NCBI GenBank assembly: GCA_044344145.1 | Contig: JBIJDM010000074.1 | Span: 1 to 11,207, forward strand | From: JBAXGE01 sp044344145 | GTDB taxonomy: Bacteria; Planctomycetota; Phycisphaerae; WQYP01 | Reading direction: 5' to 3' | Length of the DNA: 11,207 bases | In this document: positions 1-6,414 of the stretch, in pieces | Layout of the letters: each line of letters opens with the position of its first letter | Numbering within the stretch: the stretch's first letter is position 1 | Made by a program: the position numbers and the translations under genes | The notes under the pieces: generated by a model | What the model saw: only the letters and a program-made list of their open reading frames with translations | Database searches by the model: none | Told to the model about the DNA's origin: nothing

Positions 1-2195
1 TGGGTGGCGGCCGTGGTTTTGGCCTCATGATCCTTTAACCATGCCGATTTGGGCAAGGTGTTAGGGATGATGCGTTCGATCCAGCCGTAATTCCATGACG
101 CCCAGCCTAGACCAATAAGTACCAAAACGCCCAGGATTTTCCAGCGCAGGGTTTTCTTCTCGGCAAAGGGGTCAAACAGATCGCGCTGCGAACCGGGGGG
201 CAATTTGGCCACCGCGGTAAGTGATGTACCAAAAGGAATATTGATCCGTGCCCGGGCATTGATCGCCCAACCGTTGGCGTCGAGGATCGGCCCCAGATTA
301 CGCTGGCGCAGTTTCAACCACGCGATCAACATGGAAGGACCAGAGATTAACAGCAGCAAGGTCAATAAACCCACGGGCATCCAGGCCCCCAAACTGAAAA
401 AGGCCTGCATGACCACCCCAAACGCGGCGGTAATCCCCCCCACCGCCACACCTAAAGCCGCCACCACGCCAATATCAATCTTGGGTTTCTGGGCCGGGGC
501 TTGTCCGGACTTGGCTGCCTGTTCGGCGGCCAGTGCGGCCCCGGTGAGTTTCTCATTCGAAGCGGTGTCGGCGGCCGCGGCACGCTTGGCGATTTGGTCC
601 TGAATCCAGCGGATCAACTTCTTGTACGGCGACCAGAAGGCCTGGCGAATGCTAATCGGTGCTTCCACCAGCTTGGTGACGGTGGCATCCCAGTCATGGC
701 CTTTGCGGTCATAAAAAATCCCATTGCGCCCGACCATGAGATTATCGCTGTCGCCGGCAGTCATGCCGGCGGCAATCGTCATTTTTTCATTGGTCGCTTT
801 GCGGACCAGTTCACAATAGACCAGATAGGTATTGCTCAAATGCGCCATCGTGCCATGCTTGGCCGCGTCTTCAACCCGGATACACAGATCGCAACTGCGC
901 TGATCCAGATACAACCGTCCCGCCTGAAATACCGCCCGATCTTTGCGGGCGTAGAAAAAGCGGAAATTGACAAAATTATTGAGCAACAGATACAGGTCGC
1001 GATGCAAGCGCACCAGTTTATCCACCTTGGCAATGGTGCTGGCTTCGGGTTCCAAAGCCTGATCCTGCGCAATTAAAGCTTTAATCTGGGTGTGAATGGA
1101 TTCATCCAGTAATTCCGCCACACGTGGGGCACCCAATTTTTCGACCGTCAGATTGGGCCGACGACTCTGCCAGGCCGCATACGGGGTGAAGGCTGCGGAT
1201 ACTTGTTGCCACTGGGGTAAGGTTAGCTGGGTGATTTTGCCCAACAAGGGCTCGAGGACCTGCTGTTGGAGTTGCCCCAACACATCCGCCCAAGCGGGAT
1301 TGAGCCCGGCATCCAAAGGTAAAACCAGGTCTGTGCCAATCTTGGCTAAGGGAAATTCGGCGACTTCCTGCATTCCCTGAGTTAAGACTCTTGCGGAAAT
1401 AGCGGCAAATTCCCCTTCGCTGCGATTCAATGAGGCCAGCGCCCGCGTATCGAAGGCGGCTAATCTGACCCGGGCAAAATAGTCATCCACCTTGGCGCGT
1501 ACCTGATTGAATACTTGATAGGCAACTTCGGTCTGTACCCCCAAGGGTAGGATGTGGCCGGGTTGGGTCTGGGCCTCTAAATTCCACGCCAACCACAATT
1601 TGGCATCGGCCAGAAATTGTTCCAGCAAAGCCAGATTCAATCCGGGCTTGCCGCTGCGATCCGGCTGGGCCCCGACACAACTGATAACATCGCGCATGGC
1701 CGTTTGGAGGATCGGATCATCGGTACTTTCCGGGGGCACAATTCCATCGCCATTGAAACGCGTCTGGGCAAAGATTTTGACCGTATCGGCGGTATCTTCA
1801 CAGGAGATTATCGCTTCAGTCTTACCCAGATTGGCGAGGATTTGCCGGGCAGAAGCGGCAATTTGCTGGCCCTCGGGCGTGCTGTCGTTGATATTGTTGA
1901 GGGGCAGGTGGGATTCGGCCTTGAGCAAGGTGTTCGCATCGCACAGCAAGCTGGTGACCCAAGTGGCCGCGGCAATGATTTCCGGCGCGCGAATTCGGCC
2001 ATCCTTATCCGTATCAATCAACTGGAGCGTGGTGGTATCAAATTCCAACCCATTTACGGGACAACTCAGGGCCACCCAGAGTTTGGGATCGAGTTCGCCC
2101 AAATGGGCGATATCCTGACCTGATTGGAGTAAAACCTGATCAAAACCACCGGCCCGAAAAAACTTCCAAGGATATTTTTTGGTGGGAGTGGCCAT
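1..2195 (-). CDS. Large EF-hand membrane protein of unknown function (partial; C-terminus beyond left edge)
   Basis: This frame is open without a stop from the ATG at 2195 to the left edge, giving 731 visible residues. The start is well supported: a TAAGGAG ribosome binding site lies 6 bases upstream. Residues 61-72 (DTDKDGRIRAPE) form a textbook EF-hand loop, with Asp at positions 1, 3 and 5, Gly at 6, Ile at 8 and Glu at 12, so calcium binding is likely; no second loop is evident. No N-terminal signal peptide is seen. A long, mostly soluble, probably helical region follows. Then come an Ala/Lys-rich linker (about 545-572), two adjacent hydrophobic segments (about 576-598 and 601-623), a short soluble stretch, and a third Trp-rich hydrophobic segment (about 686-702). 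The N-terminal signature around 'WKFFRAGGFDQV' resembles large uncharacterised proteins I recall from several bacterial phyla; no function is known to me. It is the second gene of a unit with the HEAT/TPR gene upstream. Confidence 0.85.
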   Translation of the reverse strand, partial: MATPTKKYPWKFFRAGGFDQVLLQSGQDIAHLGELDPKLWVALSCPVNGLEFDTTTLQLIDTDKDGRIRAPEIIAAATWVTSLLCDANTLLKAESHLPLNNINDSTPEGQQIAASARQILANLGKTEAIISCEDTADTVKIFAQTRFNGDGIVPPESTDDPILQTAMRDVISCVGAQPDRSGKPGLNLALLEQFLADAKLWLAWNLEAQTQPGHILPLGVQTEVAYQVFNQVRAKVDDYFARVRLAAFDTRALASLNRSEGEFAAISARVLTQGMQEVAEFPLAKIGTDLVLPLDAGLNPAWADVLGQLQQQVLEPLLGKITQLTLPQWQQVSAAFTPYAAWQSRRPNLTVEKLGAPRVAELLDESIHTQIKALIAQDQALEPEASTIAKVDKLVRLHRDLYLLLNNFVNFRFFYARKDRAVFQAGRLYLDQRSCDLCIRVEDAAKHGTMAHLSNTYLVYCELVRKATNEKMTIAAGMTAGDSDNLMVGRNGIFYDRKGHDWDATVTKLVEAPISIRQAFWSPYKKLIRWIQDQIAKRAAAADTASNEKLTGAALAAEQAAKSGQAPAQKPKIDIGVVAALGVAVGGITAAFGVVMQAFFSLGAWMPVGLLTLLLLISGPSMLIAWLKLRQRNLGPILDANGWAINARARINIPFGTSLTAVAKLPPGSQRDLFDPFAEKKTLRWKILGVLVLIGLGWASWNYGWIERIIPNTLPKSAWLKDHEAKTTAAT

Positions 2196-2201
2196 CGGTG
2201 T

Positions 2202-2208
2202 CTCCTTA
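2202..2208 (-). promoter_or_regulatory. Ribosome binding site TAAGGAG overlapping a stop codon
   Basis: On the minus strand the TAA stop of the HEAT/TPR gene forms the first bases of TAAGGAG, 6 bases before the ATG at 2195. It fixes the start of the EF-hand gene and implies translational coupling of the two genes. Confidence 0.8.
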
Positions 2209-2904
2209 GACTGATTTATTCGGGGCGTGCAGGATTATATCCACTTTATTCAAAGCGGCAATAATCCCCTCCTGATGGGGATGTAATGCCAGTGAGCGCA
2301 GATAGGCCGTACGGGCAGGAAGCCATTCACGTTGGCCAACATAGCAGTTGCCCATCGTACCCCAAGCCCCAAAATGCTCCGGCAACAGGGCCAGCGCGGC
2401 CTGACAATCGGCCAAAGCCGGGGGGTAATCGTCGAGCAGGTACTTCGCCATCGCCCGTTGGTGGTACGCCTCGATGAAATTCGGGTCCTCCAGGAGCGCC
2501 GCATCAAAGTATTGGATGGCTTGGGCCAAGTCGCCCTGTTCCAGCAAGTCCACCCCCTTGAGCACCTGACTGGGGGCTGTGCCCTGTCCCAAACTAAACA
2601 GCAGCGTCCACCAGGCATGTTCGGCCATTTGCACGACCACCGGGTCCGCATCCTGAAGACCTAGGGCCAGCCCGGGCAAGGCCCGAGGGTCCTGCAGGTG
2701 CCCCAAAACCAGTAGTACCACTTTACGGACGTCCACGGTCTCATGCTGAAGCAGGGGTAGCATTTGATCCAGGGTCCAAAGCTGCCGGACTTGCTCCAAA
2801 GCCTGTCCCAAACGTCCTTCCGCCAGAGCGGGACACATAACGCTGAGTACTTCAGAAGCCGAGACTACGGACGGCTTTTGATTCATATAGAGGAGGTCTA
2901 CCAT
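2206..2904 (-). CDS. HEAT- and TPR-repeat protein, hypothetical
   Basis: The gene encodes a soluble repeat protein of 232 residues from the ATG at 2904. No signal peptide or membrane segment is seen, so it is probably a cytoplasmic scaffold. Numbered from that ATG, about residues 39-104 look like one or two HEAT-type helix pairs ('VRKVVLLVLGHLQDPRALPGL'-like). About residues 110-211 hold three consecutive TPR units, with the typical small residues and prolines between helices (for example 'AIQYFDAALLEDPNF', 'ALADCQAALALLPEHF', 'ARTAYLRSLALHPHQ'). The start is uncertain: a GTG at 2952 and an ATG at 2886 are also in frame, and none has a clear Shine-Dalgarno sequence. I chose 2904 as the longest ATG-started version. 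It is the first gene of a leftward unit and its stop overlaps the ribosome binding site of the EF-hand gene, so the two products probably act together. Specific function unknown. Confidence 0.8.
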   Translation of the reverse strand: MVDLLYMNQKPSVVSASEVLSVMCPALAEGRLGQALEQVRQLWTLDQMLPLLQHETVDVRKVVLLVLGHLQDPRALPGLALGLQDADPVVVQMAEHAWWTLLFSLGQGTAPSQVLKGVDLLEQGDLAQAIQYFDAALLEDPNFIEAYHQRAMAKYLLDDYPPALADCQAALALLPEHFGAWGTMGNCYVGQREWLPARTAYLRSLALHPHQEGIIAALNKVDIILHAPNKSV

Positions 2905-3031
2905 AGAATTTATTGATACAATCCGGGTCAACAAGGACCGGCAAGGCGACACGATGCCACTGTGCTTTGTGGCAATAGTAGGCTGGCACAGTTACGAGGG
3001 CAAAAAACCTCCCAAAACGCCCCCGCTTGGG

Positions 3032-3038
3032 TATAATA
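3032..3038 (+). promoter_or_regulatory. Probable -10 element (TATAAT), readable on both strands
   Basis: A perfect TATAAT lies at 3032-3037, 22 bases before the lipoprotein start, which would give a leader of about 15 bases. No convincing -35 hexamer is seen 16-18 bases upstream. The heptamer TATAATA reads TATTATA on the minus strand, so it could also serve the leftward HEAT/TPR gene. Confidence 0.5.
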
Positions 3039-3045
3039 GCCCGCC

Positions 3046-3052
3046 AAAGGAG
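3046..3052 (+). promoter_or_regulatory. Ribosome binding site AAAGGAG
   Basis: AAAGGAG lies 7 bases before the first of two tandem ATG codons (3060 and 3063). It supports translation of the short lipoprotein gene and favours the first ATG. Confidence 0.75.
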
Positions 3053-3059
3053 CCCTTGA

Positions 3060-3278
3060 ATGATGTTGGCACACAAAATCACACTGGGGATGATTGGTTT
3101 AGGACTTTTCACCTTGGTATTGGGAGCGTGTAGATCAAGCCCTTTTAGTGGGGAAGATCCGACTCTGACCCGCCGCAATCAGTATTTCGATGGTACCTTG
3201 GTCCAAAAGGAACGGGAAAACCGGCGAAATAGTACCGAGACGGGTTTTGGTTACCCCTCAGGGCCGGGACAACAATAA
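3060..3278 (+). CDS. Small lipoprotein, hypothetical (72 aa)
   Basis: The gene encodes a 72-residue precursor with a classical lipoprotein signal: Lys6, a hydrophobic stretch at about 8-22, then the lipobox Leu21-Gly22-Ala23-Cys24. Cleavage before Cys24 would leave a 49-residue mature peptide, lipid-anchored at Cys24. The mature part is hydrophilic and charged (several Arg, Lys, Glu and Asp), has no further Cys, and ends in a Gly/Pro/Gln-rich tail. It looks disordered or like a small adaptor. The start is set by AAAGGAG seven bases upstream and a TATAAT just before that. The next gene, 87 bases downstream on the same strand, encodes an exported protein, so both probably act in the cell envelope. 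I do not recognise a family. The gene is short, but the combination of promoter, ribosome binding site and lipobox makes it credible. Confidence 0.75.
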   Translation: MMLAHKITLGMIGLGLFTLVLGACRSSPFSGEDPTLTRRNQYFDGTLVQKERENRRNSTETGFGYPSGPGQQ

Positions 3279-3302
3279 ACCCAATTACGCAGTCGTGTAG
3301 GA

Positions 3303-3324
3303 CTTGCGAGGCGGCTTGCGCAAG
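3303..3324. repeat. Repeated CTTGCG with a 10-base palindrome, possible operator
   Basis: CTTGCG occurs at 3303-3308 and again at 3315-3320. The second copy extends to the perfect palindrome CTTGCGCAAG (3315-3324). It lies in the 87-base gap between the lipoprotein gene and the exported-protein gene, where a regulator could act. Chance occurrence is quite possible. Confidence 0.25.
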
Positions 3325-3343
3325 GTTAATCTACGTGTATTCC
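3316..3343 (+). promoter_or_regulatory. Weak candidate promoter for the exported-protein gene
   Basis: TTGCGC (3316-3321) and TATTCC (3338-3343) are separated by 16 bases and lie 23-50 bases before the ATG at 3366. The match to sigma-70 consensus is poor and the gene may instead be read through from the lipoprotein gene. Confidence 0.2.
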
Positions 3344-3352
3344 AGTTCGTCC

Positions 3353-3356
3353 GGAG
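3353..3356 (+). promoter_or_regulatory. Ribosome binding site GGAG
   Basis: GGAG lies 9 bases before the ATG at 3366 and supports that start, which places a signal peptide at the N-terminus. Confidence 0.6.
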
Positions 3357-3365
3357 TATAAAGTT

Positions 3366-4013
3366 ATGAAGATGCGTCAATTTATCGGTTCTACTGCCCG
3401 GCTTGGTGTGGCTCTGACTTTGGCCACCATGGCGGCGGGTTTGGGTTTGTACACGGCCAGTTTACAGGCCGCCCCCACCCCATCGCTGGTGCCCATCGCT
3501 TGGGAACTCAAGATCAAGTACCACCTGCCGGAGCGTGTCGAAGTAACCCTGCCGGGTGAAACAACCCCCAAGACCTTCTGGTACATCCGTTACACGGTGA
3601 CCAATGACACTGGTCGGGAAATTTTGTTTGTGCCGGAATTCCAGATGATTACCGACACCGGTCAAATCCTGGAAGGCAACCGCAAGATTGCCCCGGAAGT
3701 TTTCACTAAGATCAAGTCCATCTATAAAGACCCGCTGATGGAAAGCCCGGAAGCGGTGCTGGGTAAGTTGCTGCGGGGCGAAGATAATGCCCGTGACAGT
3801 GTGGCGATTTTCTCCGATGTGGATACCAACGTGCGTGACATGCGGTTTGTGATTGCAGGCTTCTCGGGCGAGACGGCCGAAGTCATCAATCCGGTCACCA
3901 ACGAAAAAGTCCTGCTCAAGAAGTCTCTTGTGCTCGACTTTGAACTGGCCGGCCAAGCCTTGGGCGTGGCGCCGGAACCGAAGTTCAAGAGTGCCAAGTG
4001 GGTAATGAAGTAA
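3366..4013 (+). CDS. Exported protein of unknown function (215 aa)
   Basis: The N-terminus is a typical Sec signal peptide: basic residues at 2, 4 and 12, a hydrophobic core at about 13-30, and a probable cleavage site near Ala35/Ala36 just before Pro37. The mature protein of about 180 residues should be periplasmic or surface-exposed. Residues 46-90 look like beta strands of an Ig-like or sandwich fold ('WYIRYTVTNDTGREI'). A more helical charged stretch follows at about 108-145 ('LGKLLRGEDNARDS'), then further strands ('MRFVIAGFSGET', 'LLKKSLVLDFEL') and a Lys/Trp-rich C-terminus. It has no cysteines in the mature part and no recognisable catalytic motif. I recall similar secreted proteins in Planctomycetota genomes, where the function is not assigned; that recollection needs a database check. 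It follows the lipoprotein gene by 87 bases and is closed by a strong intrinsic terminator 30 bases downstream. Confidence 0.85.
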   Translation: MKMRQFIGSTARLGVALTLATMAAGLGLYTASLQAAPTPSLVPIAWELKIKYHLPERVEVTLPGETTPKTFWYIRYTVTNDTGREILFVPEFQMITDTGQILEGNRKIAPEVFTKIKSIYKDPLMESPEAVLGKLLRGEDNARDSVAIFSDVDTNVRDMRFVIAGFSGETAEVINPVTNEKVLLKKSLVLDFELAGQALGVAPEPKFKSAKWVMK

Positions 4014-4042
4014 ATTTATTGGGAATGACCTAGTAATGCACG

Positions 4043-4066
4043 ACCCCCGCTCGCGGGGGTTTTTTA
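4043..4066 (+). terminator. Rho-independent terminator
   Basis: ACCCCCG (4043-4049) pairs with CGGGGGT (4054-4060) around a four-base CTCG loop, and T4060-T4065 form a six-base T-run. The 7 bp stem is almost entirely G-C. It follows the exported-protein gene by 30 bases. There is no T-run on the other side, so it acts only on rightward transcription. Confidence 0.88.
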
Positions 4067-4096
4067 TTGCCCGTAGCGGGCCAGGAACGACCAATC

Positions 4097-6412
4097 ATGC
4101 AGGCAACCTCTGTGCAATGGATGGATCGGGTTCGCACGCCGGGCCTTTGGATCGGACTACCGGGACAAAACAAGGCGACCAGCCTATGTTTGTGTTTCGC
4201 ACGCAGCCTGACACCCCCGAGTGGCGCGGTATCGGCCACAATCTATGTCAGTGCCGACAACAAGTACCAACTCTGGCGACAAACTGGGAATGATCTGGTG
4301 CGGCTGGGACGCGGTCCTGCCCGCGCTCACCCGCACCACCAGAATGTGCACGAATATCATATCGAAATCGCACCCATGACCGCATTGGAATTGTGGGCGC
4401 AGGTATATTGGGTGGCGGGGCTACCCCATCAGGCGGTGTGTGAAATGCATACCCCGACTGCGGGTTTGTGGATTAACATCGTATTCTTTGATGCTCAGGG
4501 TAATGAAATCGGGCGCAGCGGTACGGATAGCAACTGGCTGGTTTACGATGCCAGTACGGCGGTGCAACCACGGTTGATTGACCAAAAACAAGTTGTGGCG
4601 GCGATTATCAATGCCACCGAACAACAAGATTTGACGGCCTATCCCAGCGGCTGGTTACGGGAACAACCCACCGGACAAACCCCGGGCTGGGTTGGCGCAC
4701 AGGTCATCGAAGCCGCGTATCCCAAGGGGGATCACAAGGTCCCCGGCTGGCATCAGGGGCAATGGTGGTTGGTACCCAATGAATTACCGCCAATGGAATC
4801 CCATCTGGCGCCATTTCCAGCTTGCGCGAAACATCCGTTGGGCGCATCCGTTACGGGCGTAACGCTGCCGGTGATCGTTCCGGCTCAGAGTACATGCACC
4901 ATTATTTTTGATGCCGGCCGGCAACAGATTGCCTATCCCCGGATCACCTTGGACGGCGCCGCCCGGGTGCAGGTTTCCTATACGGAACGTTTACTTTCCC
5001 CAACCGGTGAAAAAGTACACACCCTTGCCCCCCATGCGGAATTAAACCACGGCCTGACAGATGAATTTATCACGGGTGCGGGTACGCAAACCATAAGTCC
5101 TTTCCATTGGCGTTCATTCCGTTTCATGGTGGTCACCATTTCGGCGGGTTCACATCCAGTCATTTGGCAGCAGGTGGATTTCGAGGCCACAGGATATCCC
5201 TTTACGTATCAATTCCAGATTTCTTCGGAAGCATTGGCACCGGCCCAGCAAGAATTCCTCACCCGTCTGCAGGAAGTATCCTGGCACACCATCAAGTGTT
5301 GCACGTGGGAAACCTTTATGGACTGTCCGTACTACGAACAGTTGCAGTATATCGGCGACACCCGGATTCAGGCACTGGTCACCTACACCAACACCCAGCA
5401 ATACGAATTGGCCAAGCAGGCCTTGCTGGCCTTTGACCATTCGCGCATTCCCGAGGGCATCACCCAATCGCGTTTCCCCAGTAATCTGCGGCAATTGATT
5501 CCCACGTTTTCACTGATTTACATCATGATGTTGCGTGATTATCAACTCTGGACGCGGGATCAGGCCACCATTGATGCGCTGCGTCCCGGCGTAGCGCCGA
5601 TCCTCAACTGGTTCATGAACTTTCTCGAACCCGATACAGGTTTGATTGCCAATCCTCCCTACTGGAATTTCGTGGACTGGGTGGAAGGTTGGCCCTACGG
5701 CGTTCCGCCGGGGTATGTCTCGACGGTCATCAATCTCCAATATGTGCAGGCTCTGCAGGCCGCGGCGGATCTGTATGAACAATGCAAGGCGGGATCGGGA
5801 CAACTGTATCATGCCCGGGCCAACCAGCTACGCCAGCGGATTTTTGACTGCTGCTACGATGCCGAATATGGTCTGCTCTGTGATGTGCCGATCCATGGCC
5901 ACGGCGCGGTAGCGACAGCTGGGCGCACCTGGTCGCAACATGCCCAGGCATTGGGAGTCTTGACCGGTACGCTGCAAGGTGATCTGGCCAAGCACGCCAT
6001 GATTACCACCATGGAACAATCCGCAGTTGGCATCACCCTGAGTCCGGCGAGTTTCTACTGGCGTTTTTATATGGCCGAGGCGCTGGCACATTGCCAATTG
6101 GGTGAATATTTCTGGGGTCTCTTGGAGCCCTATCGTGCGGCGCTGGTGCGGGGAAGTACGACCTGGCCGGAATGTTTCGAACCCGCGCGCAGTGAATGCC
6201 ACGCCTGGGGCAGTTGGCCGTTGTATTTTCTGGCCCATCATGTATTGGGAATTCAACCGCCGGACGAATTCCACAATCAATCGGAAATCAAGCCTGTGCA
6301 TTGCACGCCGTTGGATCAGGTCAGTGGGCAGGTGGCCACTCCCTACGGGCCGATTGCCATTACGGTGGATTGGACGCAGACGCCAGTGCATAAGGCCCAG
6401 CACAAGGTTTGA
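4097..6412 (+). CDS. GH78-type alpha-L-rhamnosidase, cytoplasmic
   Basis: The 771-residue protein probably hydrolyses terminal alpha-L-rhamnose from glycans or glycosides. About residues 40-110 form the N-terminal carbohydrate-binding-like sandwich ('YVSADNKYQLW', then 'GRGPAR'). About 240-370 form further beta domains. About 375-715 form the six-hairpin (alpha/alpha)6 catalytic barrel, and a short beta C-terminal domain ends in 'YGPIAITVDW'. The motif DCPYYEQLQYIGD gives Asp409, Glu414 and Asp421, with the same 5- and 7-residue spacing as the catalytic acids of Bacillus RhaB. Glu692 in 'TTWPECFE' fits the general base, and 'SECHAWGSWPLYF' (699-711) is the usual late barrel motif. Family members often read DCPQRE..GWTGD, so this belongs to a divergent subgroup. 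There is no signal peptide. An upstream in-frame TTG at 4067 directly abuts the terminator and is unlikely; ATG 4097 has AGGA 10 bases before it. Substrate specificity is not provable from sequence. Confidence 0.87.
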   Translation: MQATSVQWMDRVRTPGLWIGLPGQNKATSLCLCFARSLTPPSGAVSATIYVSADNKYQLWRQTGNDLVRLGRGPARAHPHHQNVHEYHIEIAPMTALELWAQVYWVAGLPHQAVCEMHTPTAGLWINIVFFDAQGNEIGRSGTDSNWLVYDASTAVQPRLIDQKQVVAAIINATEQQDLTAYPSGWLREQPTGQTPGWVGAQVIEAAYPKGDHKVPGWHQGQWWLVPNELPPMESHLAPFPACAKHPLGASVTGVTLPVIVPAQSTCTIIFDAGRQQIAYPRITLDGAARVQVSYTERLLSPTGEKVHTLAPHAELNHGLTDEFITGAGTQTISPFHWRSFRFMVVTISAGSHPVIWQQVDFEATGYPFTYQFQISSEALAPAQQEFLTRLQEVSWHTIKCCTWETFMDCPYYEQLQYIGDTRIQALVTYTNTQQYELAKQALLAFDHSRIPEGITQSRFPSNLRQLIPTFSLIYIMMLRDYQLWTRDQATIDALRPGVAPILNWFMNFLEPDTGLIANPPYWNFVDWVEGWPYGVPPGYVSTVINLQYVQALQAAADLYEQCKAGSGQLYHARANQLRQRIFDCCYDAEYGLLCDVPIHGHGAVATAGRTWSQHAQALGVLTGTLQGDLAKHAMITTMEQSAVGITLSPASFYWRFYMAEALAHCQLGEYFWGLLEPYRAALVRGSTTWPECFEPARSECHAWGSWPLYFLAHHVLGIQPPDEFHNQSEIKPVHCTPLDQVSGQVATPYGPIAITVDWTQTPVHKAQHKV

Positions 6413-6414
6413 CG

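Noticed and set aside
501..2123. Plus-strand open frames of 168-191 residues opposite the EF-hand gene
   Set aside because: The minus-strand frame is open for the full 2195 bases with a good start and motifs; the plus-strand frames are fragments without ribosome binding sites or domains.
2852..3178. 108-residue minus-strand open frame across the divergent intergenic region
   Set aside because: It covers the TATAAT, the lipoprotein start and the 5' end of the HEAT/TPR gene in another frame, and has no recognisable feature.
3462..4094. 210-residue minus-strand open frame opposite the exported-protein gene and across the terminator
   Set aside because: The plus-strand gene has a signal peptide, a ribosome binding site and a terminator; the antisense frame includes the terminator hairpin and has no domain features.
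4067..4096. TTG start giving ten more residues to the rhamnosidase
   Set aside because: It directly follows the terminator T-run and has no ribosome binding site of its own; the ATG at 4097 fits better.
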